DNA of 43,526 nt. It comes from a virus. The notes under the pieces are model-generated. The model made no database searches, was not told the DNA's origin, and worked only from the letters and a program-made list of their open reading frames with translations. Positions 33,348 to 39,444 of the stretch are shown piece by piece (within the stretch, counting starts at the first letter, position 1; each line of letters begins with the position of its first letter). The stretch covers positions 1 through 43,526 of IMG/VR virus record IMGVR_UViG_3300037585_004313. The stretch is one strand, 5' to 3'. The position numbers were made by a program, and so were the translations under genes.

Positions 33348-35164
33348 TACCATCAAAAGAAAATCAAAAATCAGTCTTAACTGGCGTTATTGACTTATTA
33401 GCCGTTGGGATACCATTTCCATATGGACTAAGAGAGTTGATCCAAAATGGAATTGAATCTAACAATAGGAACAAACAAGACTCACTTAGTGAGGTCATAA
33501 TAACCACAGACCATAGGGAAGAATACAAAGACAAAATCTGTATAATAAATCGTGGTGGAGACACTTTGACTGAAGAAAAGTTTGATAGACACTTGTTGGA
33601 CCTTGCCAACTCAGGTAACAAGTTAGTGGTTGGTTCTAACCAGAAGCACGATGTAAACAAGGGAGTTGGTGCAAAACCGGGAGTTTGGCCTTTTCATAGA
33701 AAAGGGGTTTGCTACAATTCTACCAACAAAGACTATTTGTTTGATGACGATGGGGTCGATCTCCAGTATGGAATTAAAACTACAATTAGTAAAGAAAACA
33801 AAGATAATCTCTATTGCCAAGTTCAAGATTTTTGTGAAGAAGAACAGGAGGCAAGCTACTATCCTCGCTCAACAGACATTCACCCTTTGCTAAAAGGACA
33901 GTCTGGCACTTCTGTAACAATATATGGAAATACCGATGAAGAGGATACTTTTAAAAGATATGATAAGGCTTGTTCTTTGCAAGGTAGTTCTGGCGGTTCC
34001 GGCTACAGTATAGCAAAGTGGATAGACCACAGATATTTTACTATCGATCAAATAGTCAAAGTTGAACAAAAAGGTAAAGAGGATGGTGTGCATAAGGGCT
34101 GGTTGTATTGTAAAGGCATGAAGGATATTTTGCAAAACTATTCTTATGTGCATAATAACAAAAGACTTTACGGCACCACAGACTTAATTCACAAAGGTAT
34201 TAAAATTAAAGCACATTGGGCTGCAATTTATTTAGAAAAAGATGGCAAAGGGTATAATTCTAACAAAATATCTCACGGATTTACCGCACTGTGCTTTAAA
34301 GAAGAGCTCTATCATGACTATCATCGTGATAAAGGCAGCAAAACATCTGAAACAAAACGAACTGGATTATTAATTGAACCACAAAGGTATGTTGTCATTT
34401 ATGAGTTTCCAAGTGATTGTGACTTAAAAACAGATGTCAAAAGAACTGACTTATATTACAACGAACAAGAAAAAATAGATATTGAACAATTGCACAATCT
34501 TTTTAGCATGAACATACCTGTTGAGCTGAAAGAGTTTATGGCGAGTTTGTACGACCCATCTAGTCAAACTTCTATTGAAGATTTTATGAAAGACCAAATG
34601 AAAAAACTCAACAAACTCAACATGGGTGGTAGCGGTGTTGTCAAAAAGAAATTTGAAACAAGAAAAAGGGGCAATGGTAAAAAGAAGACCCCTGATCCTG
34701 ATCCAGATAGAGTCATTCAGCAACGTGAAAGAAGAAAGAAAAAAAACACTGGTAATACCGGAAACAAGTCTTTAAGAGATAAATTGAAAGACCTTGACCC
34801 ACCACAAGTCATTCCAGTTCAAGAATCTGAGTGGTTGGTTGATTTTACCACTAATGGTGACAATTATTCTATTTCTATTGGTGTTAATCACCCTGTCTAC
34901 TTAAATAGAAAAAAAGAAATTGAAAATGAGTATGGTCAAGTTCCTGATGAAATATCTGACTTGGTCATACAGGGTTATTTAGCCACTGCTGTCTTAAAAA
35001 GAGCAGTGGAGCTTGACAAATATTGCCCGACAAAACAAGAAATACAAGATAAGCTACAACCTGAAAAATTAGAAGCTCTTTGTAACTATGATCTAGGTGT
35101 CAAGATTGTCAAGTATGTGTCCAAACAGATTGAAAAGTACAATGCGATTAATATCGCAGCATAA
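33329..35164 (+). CDS. GHKL (Bergerat-fold) ATPase
   Basis: This 611-residue protein has the Bergerat ATP-binding fold of gyrase B, Hsp90, MutL and MORC proteins. The N box is RELIQNGIESNNR (Glu36, Asn40), the second box IINRGGDTLTEEKF (residues 72-85; Asn where Asp is usual), and the lid loop NKGVGAKPGVWPFHR (110-124). A transducer-like beta/alpha region follows (about 150-400), then a Lys/Arg-rich linker (GKKKTPDPDPDRVIQQRERR, about 450) and a helical C-terminus. No topoisomerase, kinase or endonuclease motif is evident. CAGGAG precedes the ATG. The gene overlaps the tubulin-like gene by 19 nt, so the two are likely translationally coupled. A role in DNA handling or chromatin-like remodelling is possible but not shown. 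Confidence 0.75.
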   Translation: MSYKPIVPSKENQKSVLTGVIDLLAVGIPFPYGLRELIQNGIESNNRNKQDSLSEVIITTDHREEYKDKICIINRGGDTLTEEKFDRHLLDLANSGNKLVVGSNQKHDVNKGVGAKPGVWPFHRKGVCYNSTNKDYLFDDDGVDLQYGIKTTISKENKDNLYCQVQDFCEEEQEASYYPRSTDIHPLLKGQSGTSVTIYGNTDEEDTFKRYDKACSLQGSSGGSGYSIAKWIDHRYFTIDQIVKVEQKGKEDGVHKGWLYCKGMKDILQNYSYVHNNKRLYGTTDLIHKGIKIKAHWAAIYLEKDGKGYNSNKISHGFTALCFKEELYHDYHRDKGSKTSETKRTGLLIEPQRYVVIYEFPSDCDLKTDVKRTDLYYNEQEKIDIEQLHNLFSMNIPVELKEFMASLYDPSSQTSIEDFMKDQMKKLNKLNMGGSGVVKKKFETRKRGNGKKKTPDPDPDRVIQQRERRKKKNTGNTGNKSLRDKLKDLDPPQVIPVQESEWLVDFTTNGDNYSISIGVNHPVYLNRKKEIENEYGQVPDEISDLVIQGYLATAVLKRAVELDKYCPTKQEIQDKLQPEKLEALCNYDLGVKIVKYVSKQIEKYNAINIAA

Positions 35165-35211
35165 AAAAAAATAAAAAAAATACTTGACAAACTTTTAAAA
35201 CGTGTTATATT
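35163..35211 (+). promoter_or_regulatory. Sigma70-type promoter with UP-like A-tract
   Basis: A9-T-A8 (35163-35180), then TACTTGACAAA with TTGACA at 35184-35189, 16-nt spacer and extended -10 TGTTATATT (TATATT 35206-35211). The first 29 nt are identical to the promoter at 35539. It lies just after the GHKL stop and drives the small gene at 35241. Confidence 0.85.
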
Positions 35212-35240
35212 AAAAATACATTCAAACCAAGGAGGTAAAC

Positions 35241-35426
35241 ATGAGTGAAAAAGAACAACTAAGAAAAAATGAACGAGATCTTCGTTTAACTGCTTTTCAT
35301 ATGGCAAGAGAAATCTTAACAGAACAAACCCATATGTTAATTCAAACTGGAACTAAAACAACAGCTCCAACTACAGAGCAGATTCAAAGCGAAGCAGAAA
35401 AGATTTTAACTTTTTTAAAAAAATAA
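35241..35426 (+). CDS. Small uncharacterised helical protein
   Basis: This 61-residue hydrophilic protein (MSEKEQLRKNERDLRLTAFH ... AEKILTFLKK) is predicted to be helical and has no recognisable domain, signal peptide or membrane segment. It has an excellent ribosome binding site (AAGGAGG, 5 nt before the ATG) and its own strong promoter, so early, abundant expression is likely. Genes of this type in phages often target host proteins, but nothing in the sequence shows a target. Confidence 0.75.
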   Translation: MSEKEQLRKNERDLRLTAFHMAREILTEQTHMLIQTGTKTTAPTTEQIQSEAEKILTFLKK

Positions 35427-35427
35427 C

Positions 35428-35456
35428 TTGACAAACTTTCAATAGTATGTTATAAT
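35428..35456 (+). promoter_or_regulatory. Perfect sigma70 promoter with extended -10
   Basis: TTGACA (35428-35433), 17-nt spacer, TG-T-TATAAT (TATAAT 35451-35456). All twelve core bases match consensus. It fires into a region without an ORF before the next promoter. Confidence 0.9.
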
Positions 35457-35462
35457 ATAAAT

Positions 35463-35555
35463 ACAATAAAACAAAAACCTTTATTAAGGTAGCTCTTATC
35501 CTCTCACTTTTGTGAGAGGACCCTTACATCGCCGGAAGAAAAAAAAATAAAAAAA
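35463..35555 (+). ncRNA. Candidate structured non-coding RNA or leader
   Basis: Downstream of the perfect promoter there is no ATG before the next promoter at 35560. The predicted transcript contains a hairpin ACCTT-TATT-AAGGT (35477-35490) and a perfect 9-bp stem TCCTCTCAC-TTTT-GTGAGAGGA (35499-35520); TAAGG (35485-35489) can alternatively pair with CCTTA (35522-35526), giving two exclusive folds. No terminator follows, only an A-tract, so the RNA probably reads into the gene at 35673 unless processed. Whether it is an independent sRNA or a long leader is unresolved. Confidence 0.45.
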
Positions 35556-35588
35556 ATACTTGACAAAATGTTGAGAACATGTTATACT
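35539..35588 (+). promoter_or_regulatory. Sigma70-type promoter with the same UP-like A-tract
   Basis: A9-T-A8 (35539-35556), TACTTGACAAA with TTGACA at 35560-35565, 17-nt spacer and extended -10 TGTTATACT (TATACT 35583-35588). The block 35539-35567 is identical to 35163-35191. It drives the gene at 35673 with a leader of about 78 nt. Confidence 0.85.
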
Positions 35589-35672
35589 AATAACACGATG
35601 GTTGTTTCGAGATTCAACCGAAATTCAAATCTCAAAAATTTAACTAATGACAATCAAAATCTAGGAGGATAT

Positions 35673-35936
35673 ATGTCTACAAATAAATTCACACTCAATG
35701 CTAACGTTTACACCGGAAGCTTCACAAAGAAAGATGGAACTACAAGAACAATGCGTTTCTTGAAAGAGAATGCTGTTCCCAACTCTCTTCGAGGATCTGG
35801 AGTGAAACCACGTTATCTTGATTCTAAGCATGAAGTAGTGTTTGATCTTGACCAAAATGGTTGGAGAGTTTTTAATCACAATACTGTAATTGAAAAGCCT
35901 TCATTTTCAAGACAAGAAGTAACTATCAACGGATAG
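35673..35936 (+). CDS. Small uncharacterised protein, possibly SH3-like
   Basis: This 87-residue protein has alternating strands: TLNANVYTGSFTKKDGTTRT, MRFLKENAVP, then HEVVFDLDQNGWRVFNHNTV. The pattern of KKDGTxRxMRF plus VxDLDxxGWRxFN is seen in small phage proteins with an SH3-like barrel, but no named family is claimed. AGGAGG lies 5 nt before ATG 35673. The frame stays open upstream to 35568, yet that start lies inside the promoter and has no binding site, so the short form is correct. It probably acts early. Confidence 0.7.
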   Translation: MSTNKFTLNANVYTGSFTKKDGTTRTMRFLKENAVPNSLRGSGVKPRYLDSKHEVVFDLDQNGWRVFNHNTVIEKPSFSRQEVTING

Positions 35937-36006
35937 TCCCTCTTAAACACTAATTTCAATTTAAAAAAAATATACGTAAGTTTTAATAACTTCCTCCGTG
36001 TTGTTT

Positions 36007-36118
36007 GCCAAGATCACCAACCTGAAAAAAAACTTGGCCCTCTTTATCTTCCTATTACAAGGACTGTAAATGGAAGCGATTTCGGTTGAGATACAAAGTA
36101 TCTTTGCCTTAGACAGTT
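36007..36118 (+). promoter_or_regulatory. Structured leader of the gp32-like gene
   Basis: The 213-nt gap before the SSB gene holds GCCAAG (36007-36012) pairing with CTTGGC (36033-36038), hairpin GAGATAC-AAA-GTATCTT (36088-36104; an alternative CAAAG-TAT-CTTTG overlaps it), and an enclosing GACTGT (36062-36067)/ACAGTT (36113-36118) pair, followed by an unstructured A-rich stretch leading to the AAGGAG site. T4 gene 32 is autoregulated through a leader pseudoknot followed by an unstructured region; the layout here is similar but a pseudoknot cannot be established by eye. No consensus sigma70 promoter was found in this gap. Confidence 0.4.
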
Positions 36119-36120
36119 AA
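36070..36120 (+). CDS. Possible 16-codon leader peptide
   Basis: An ATG with AAGGA at 36059-36063 (6-nt spacing) opens a frame MEAISVEIQSIFALDS that ends 30 nt before the gp32-like ATG. The reading frame coincides with the hairpin region of the leader, so it may be translated and couple ribosome passage to SSB expression, or be chance. Confidence 0.25.
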   Translation: MEAISVEIQSIFALDS

Positions 36121-36149
36121 GTCAATAATAACAACAAAGGAGTTAAATT

Positions 36150-36902
36150 ATGGCACTAAATCTAGAAGCGATGCGAGAAAAATTAAATGCATCAAAGAAC
36201 GGTAACAAAAAATCTAATGATACCAAATGGAAACCTGAACAAGGTGACCAAACAATCAGAATCCTTCCTACTAAGGATGGTGATCCGTTTAAGGAATACC
36301 ACTTTCACTATAATGTTGGGAAAAATCCCGGCATCATGTGTCCAAAGCGTAACTTTAATGAGGAGTGTCCAATTTGTGACTTTGCCTCTTCGCTCTGGAA
36401 AGAAGGTGTAACCAATAACGACGATACCGCTAAGCGTGAAGCAAAGAAGCTATTTGTTCGCAAGCGTTATTATTCACCGATCTTGGTTCGTGGAAGAGAG
36501 TCTGAAGGCGTCAAGATTTGGGCTTATGGAAAACAAGCTTATGAAACAATTCTAGGCTATGTTTGTGATCCCGATTATGGAGACATAACCGATGTTGAGT
36601 CTGGAACTGATATGGTATTAAATTACAATATCCCCGGAACTCCTGGATCTTTCCCTAAGACCATTCTTAAGCCACGTCGTCGTCCATCTGCTCTCTGCGA
36701 TGATGATGTTGCGGACTGTGAAGCCCTACTTGAATCTATACCTGATATAGGCGCACAGTTTGACCGCAAAACAACAGCTGATGTTCAAGCTTTATTGAAC
36801 GAAGCCCTTGCCTCTGACACTGGTGGTGGATCCTCCGAAACACACAAGTACGGTGGTGAGAAAGATGCTGTTGATGCAGCCTTTGATAAACTCACAGGCT
36901 AA
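36150..36902 (+). CDS. Single-stranded DNA-binding protein, gp32-like
   Basis: This 250-residue protein coats single-stranded DNA during replication and recombination. The basic N-terminal arm (MALNLEAMREKLNASKNGNK) supports cooperative binding. The zinc site is visible as a His (H51 or H53) followed by C64-x8-C73-x2-C76 (MCPKRNFNEECPIC), as in T4 gp32. The core continues with AKKLFVRKRYYSPILV and KIWAYGKQAYETILGYV, and the C-terminus is acidic with the ending DAVDAAFDKLTG. It is shorter than T4 gp32 (301). AAGGAG lies 8 nt upstream of the ATG. The gene is bounded by a structured leader and a strong terminator, consistent with its own regulation. Confidence 0.9.
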   Translation: MALNLEAMREKLNASKNGNKKSNDTKWKPEQGDQTIRILPTKDGDPFKEYHFHYNVGKNPGIMCPKRNFNEECPICDFASSLWKEGVTNNDDTAKREAKKLFVRKRYYSPILVRGRESEGVKIWAYGKQAYETILGYVCDPDYGDITDVESGTDMVLNYNIPGTPGSFPKTILKPRRRPSALCDDDVADCEALLESIPDIGAQFDRKTTADVQALLNEALASDTGGGSSETHKYGGEKDAVDAAFDKLTG

Positions 36903-36913
36903 GAGAGTCGGTT

Positions 36914-36940
36914 GCCCTCTCCGTTATGAGGGCATTTTTT
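36914..36940 (+). terminator. Strong intrinsic terminator after the gp32-like gene
   Basis: GCCCTC (36914-36919) pairs with GAGGGC (36928-36933), then A and six T (36935-36940). No new promoter is seen before the next two genes, which may rely on readthrough or on an unrecognised middle promoter. Confidence 0.9.
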
Positions 36941-36961
36941 AATCAACTAAAAGGAGACAAA

Positions 36962-37096
36962 ATGATTAATTTATTTTTAATAACTTTTCTCGCATGTGGC
37001 GATGATGAAGAAACAGATACTTCAAAACTAGAAGTTGAGAACCCTCAAGAAGAGGTTGTAGAAGAATCCACAGAAGAAGTGGTTGTAGAAGAATAG
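36962..37096 (+). CDS. Small predicted lipoprotein
   Basis: This 44-residue protein begins MINLFLITFLACGDDEETDT: a short hydrophobic signal with a FLAC lipobox (cysteine at residue 12) followed by Asp/Glu, then a strongly acidic Glu/Val tail without other features. It would be cleaved and lipidated before the Cys, leaving a 33-residue acidic lipopeptide. The signal lacks the usual Lys/Arg start. AAGGAG lies 7 nt before the ATG. It sits alone between the gp32 terminator and uvsX. Phage lipoproteins of this size include superinfection-exclusion proteins and Rz1-type spanins, but the sequence fits neither clearly (it has no proline-rich stretch). Confidence 0.65.
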   Translation: MINLFLITFLACGDDEETDTSKLEVENPQEEVVEESTEEVVVEE

Positions 37097-37124
37097 TTTG
37101 TTGAATGTTACAAACAGCAGGCTC

Positions 37125-37153
37125 GGGAGTCTCCTGTGTTGAAAATGACTCCC
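37125..37153 (+). promoter_or_regulatory. Hairpin in the uvsX leader
   Basis: GGGAGTC (37125-37131) pairs perfectly with GACTCCC (37147-37153) across 15 nt, without a T-tract, ending 11 nt before the AAGGA site of uvsX. It could be a translational control or mRNA processing site. Confidence 0.4.
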
Positions 37154-37174
37154 ACTCTAACAACAAGGACAACA

Positions 37175-38296
37175 ATGGCAAAAGTAATACACATGGCCCA
37201 AGTAAAACCGGGCAAGATCTCAATTAAAGATCTCAAAAAATCAATGAACAAGGCAATGGGCATCGATGCAGCATATGATCTCACAAAGGAGAGTCCAACC
37301 GAAGTAAAAGAATGGATACCTACAGGATCTCGATGGCTTGATTCAATTATATGTAAAGGTAAGATGGGAGGAATTCCTGTTGGTAAAATAACAGAAATCG
37401 CTGGACTCTCATCAGTTGGTAAGTCCTACTTGGCAGTTCAGATAGCTGCGCAAGCACAGAAGCAAGGAAAGTATGTAGTTTATTACGATGCAGAATCAGC
37501 AATCGATCCTGTATTTTTATTGGATGCTGGAATTGATTTGAACGGAAACTTTCTTTATGTCCAAGCAGTCTCAGTTGAGAAAGTACTTAAAGGAATTGAA
37601 GACACCATGAATGATTATCCGGGAATGCAATTTGTGTTTATCTGGGATTCAATAGCAGCAACGTCTGCTGAGAAAGACTTAGAAGGTGATTTCAACCCTC
37701 AATCTTCAATGGCAGTTAAGCCAAGAATCTTTTCAAAAGCCTTTCCAAAACTAACAATTCCTTTGGCTAATGGACAGCACACTTTGATTCTTATAAATCA
37801 GTTAAAAGATAACATTACATCAAACATAGCAGAAAAATTAACAAATCCTTACAATGCACCCGGAGGCAAGGCTCTTGAGTACTTCAGTTCTCTACGAATC
37901 TGGCTAACAGGTCGTAAGTCAAAACAATCATTTGTCTTTGATGAATCAGGAAGACGAGTTGGTTCTGAGGTCAAAGCAAAGATCAAGAAGTCTCGTTTTG
38001 GAACCCAAGATAGAATGGCAGTGTTTCAGATCCGTTGGGGTGATAACGTAGGGATCATGGACGAAGAGTCTTGGCTTGAGGTGATAAAGCAATCATCCAA
38101 TTATCGTGTTGGTGGTGGATGGTGTTACTTCAAAACAAAAGATGGTAAAGAACACAAGTTCCGTCAAAAAGAATGGATGGAAAAACTAAAAGATAAAAAG
38201 TTTAAAGAAATGGTGATTGATATCATGGATGAAGAACTAATAAAGAAATTTGAATCTTCTGGATCAAACATAGTACCAGAAGGGATAGAAGAATAA
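37175..38296 (+). CDS. uvsX: UvsX-type RecA family recombinase
   Basis: This 373-residue RecA/Rad51-superfamily ATPase pairs strands in recombination-dependent replication and repair. Walker A GLSSVGKS is at residues 77-84, preceded by ITEIA; Walker B is FVFIWDSIA (about 148), and the following DLEGDFNPQSSMAVKPRIFS is the loop 1 region. LILINQLKDNI matches the T4 UvsX stretch. Length is close to T4 UvsX (391). AAGGA precedes ATG 37175 by 5 nt; an upstream in-frame ATG at 37136 lies inside the leader hairpin. It functions with the neighbouring gp32-like SSB. No UvsY or UvsW is in the window. Confidence 0.9.
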   Translation: MAKVIHMAQVKPGKISIKDLKKSMNKAMGIDAAYDLTKESPTEVKEWIPTGSRWLDSIICKGKMGGIPVGKITEIAGLSSVGKSYLAVQIAAQAQKQGKYVVYYDAESAIDPVFLLDAGIDLNGNFLYVQAVSVEKVLKGIEDTMNDYPGMQFVFIWDSIAATSAEKDLEGDFNPQSSMAVKPRIFSKAFPKLTIPLANGQHTLILINQLKDNITSNIAEKLTNPYNAPGGKALEYFSSLRIWLTGRKSKQSFVFDESGRRVGSEVKAKIKKSRFGTQDRMAVFQIRWGDNVGIMDEESWLEVIKQSSNYRVGGGWCYFKTKDGKEHKFRQKEWMEKLKDKKFKEMVIDIMDEELIKKFESSGSNIVPEGIEE

Positions 38297-38319
38297 TGAT
38301 AAGCACACTCCTGTTGTTG

Positions 38320-38349
38320 GCCCCTGACATTCGTTGGGGGCTTTTTTTT
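38320..38349 (+). terminator. Strong intrinsic terminator after uvsX
   Basis: GCCCC (38320-38324) pairs with GGGGC (38337-38341), followed by eight T (38342-38349). It directly precedes the next sigma70-type promoter. Confidence 0.9.
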
Positions 38350-38359
38350 ATCTTTTTAC

Positions 38360-38388
38360 TTGACAACTTTGGAGAATTGTGTTATAAT
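38360..38388 (+). promoter_or_regulatory. Perfect sigma70 promoter with extended -10, upstream of uvdE
   Basis: TTGACA (38360-38365), 17-nt spacer, TG-T-TATAAT (TATAAT 38383-38388). All core bases match consensus. The start is predicted about 17 nt before the uvdE ATG, leaving just room for the GGAGG site. Confidence 0.9.
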
Positions 38389-38411
38389 ATAAATATATCT
38401 CGGAGGATATT

Positions 38412-39344
38412 ATGAACAACTATAACTTAGGTTATGCTTGTATAAACAAGAGCTTCTCAGAACGCTCTAAGAAACAACGCATAACAACAAATCGTGGTAT
38501 GATAAGACGTACTTTTCTTGAGAAAGGTTTGTCTTATGTATCAGAACTGGCTTTGGCTAATTGCCAAGACTTAAAGAAAATACTAGAATGGAATGCAGAA
38601 CATGACATACACTTCTTTCGTATGTCATCTGGTTTGTTTCCATGGGGTTCGGAGTATGCATTTGAAGATCTACCAGACTACGAAGCAATTGCTGAAATCC
38701 TATTCGAATGTGGTCTATTTGCTGAGGAGAATGATATTCGTATCACAACTCACCCAGATCACTTCAACAAACTCACGTCTCCCAAGGAGTCTGTGATACT
38801 AAACACAATTAAAGACTTAGAACTACATGGTCGCATGTTCGACCTTCTATGTCTTGATAGAACACCTTACGCCAAAATCAACATACATGTAGGAGCAGCT
38901 TATGATGACAAACCTATGGCCCTTGATAACTTTTGCAAGAATTTTCAAAGATTATCAGAAGCAGTAAAAAGTAGACTAACAGTGGAGAATGACGACAAAA
39001 CGTCACTATATACTACAGAGGAACTGTACAATGATATCCATAAACGGATTAATATCCCTGTGGTATTTGACTACCATCATCACGATCTTCACCCTGGAGG
39101 GCAAACAGAGCGTGAAGCTCTGGACATGGCTCTTACTACTTGGCCTGTGGGCATCCGTCCTGTGGTGCATTACTCTGAATCCCGATCTGATGAATATGGG
39201 GATTCTAGAATCAAGCCACAAGCTCATTCTGATTCTTATGTTCGGCCCGTAAATACTTACGGATTGGAAATGGACATTATGCTAGAGGCTAAACACAAAG
39301 AGTTAGCTCTCTTTAAAATGCGTGAACTTATGGAGGATAAATAA
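38412..39344 (+). CDS. uvdE: UV damage endonuclease (UvdE/UvsE family)
   Basis: This 310-residue TIM-barrel endonuclease should nick DNA 5' of UV photoproducts and start repair of the phage DNA. Family features are present: LGYACINKSF at the start, FFRMSSGLFPWGS, ITTHPDHFNKL, KINIHVGAAYDDK, RLTVENDDKT with the metal-binding Glu, VVFDYHHHDLHPGG with Asp and His ligands, and RPVVHYSESR. Length matches bacterial UvsE (about 300). T4 uses the unrelated DenV instead. GGAGG lies 4 nt before the ATG. The gene leads an operon with its own strong promoter. Confidence 0.9.
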   Translation: MNNYNLGYACINKSFSERSKKQRITTNRGMIRRTFLEKGLSYVSELALANCQDLKKILEWNAEHDIHFFRMSSGLFPWGSEYAFEDLPDYEAIAEILFECGLFAEENDIRITTHPDHFNKLTSPKESVILNTIKDLELHGRMFDLLCLDRTPYAKINIHVGAAYDDKPMALDNFCKNFQRLSEAVKSRLTVENDDKTSLYTTEELYNDIHKRINIPVVFDYHHHDLHPGGQTEREALDMALTTWPVGIRPVVHYSESRSDEYGDSRIKPQAHSDSYVRPVNTYGLEMDIMLEAKHKELALFKMRELMEDK

Positions 39345-39345
39345 C

Positions 39346-39444
39346 ATGGATTTTACAAACTTATGGATAGCTTTTGGTATCGTCTTTATTGTACTACCAA
39401 TAATTGGATCAATAGCACTACACTGGAGGCCAAATGGAAAATAA
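39346..39444 (+). CDS. 32-residue single-pass membrane peptide
   Basis: ATG 39346 starts 2 nt after the uvdE stop, behind GGAGG (39332-39336, 9-nt spacing). The peptide MDFTNLWIAFGIVFIVLPII then GSIALHWRPNGK has one hydrophobic span of about 20 residues and a basic end, so the positive-inside rule predicts the C-terminus in the cytoplasm. The last 11 nt overlap the start of the exonuclease gene, so translational coupling is likely. Function unknown; holin-like, inhibitor and exclusion roles are all possible. Confidence 0.6.
   Translation: MDFTNLWIAFGIVFIVLPIIGSIALHWRPNGK

Noticed and set aside
35512-35550. Twelve-codon GTG frame in the structured RNA region
   Set aside because: No Shine-Dalgarno sequence precedes it and the GTG lies in the hairpin arm.
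35568-35672. Upstream start for the small protein at 35673
   Set aside because: It overlaps the promoter spacer and the transcription start, so it could not be translated from the main transcript.
36061-36125. tRNA-like fold in the gp32 leader
   Set aside because: It lacks a TPsiC arm and CCA-type acceptor layout; the stems fit a leader structure better.
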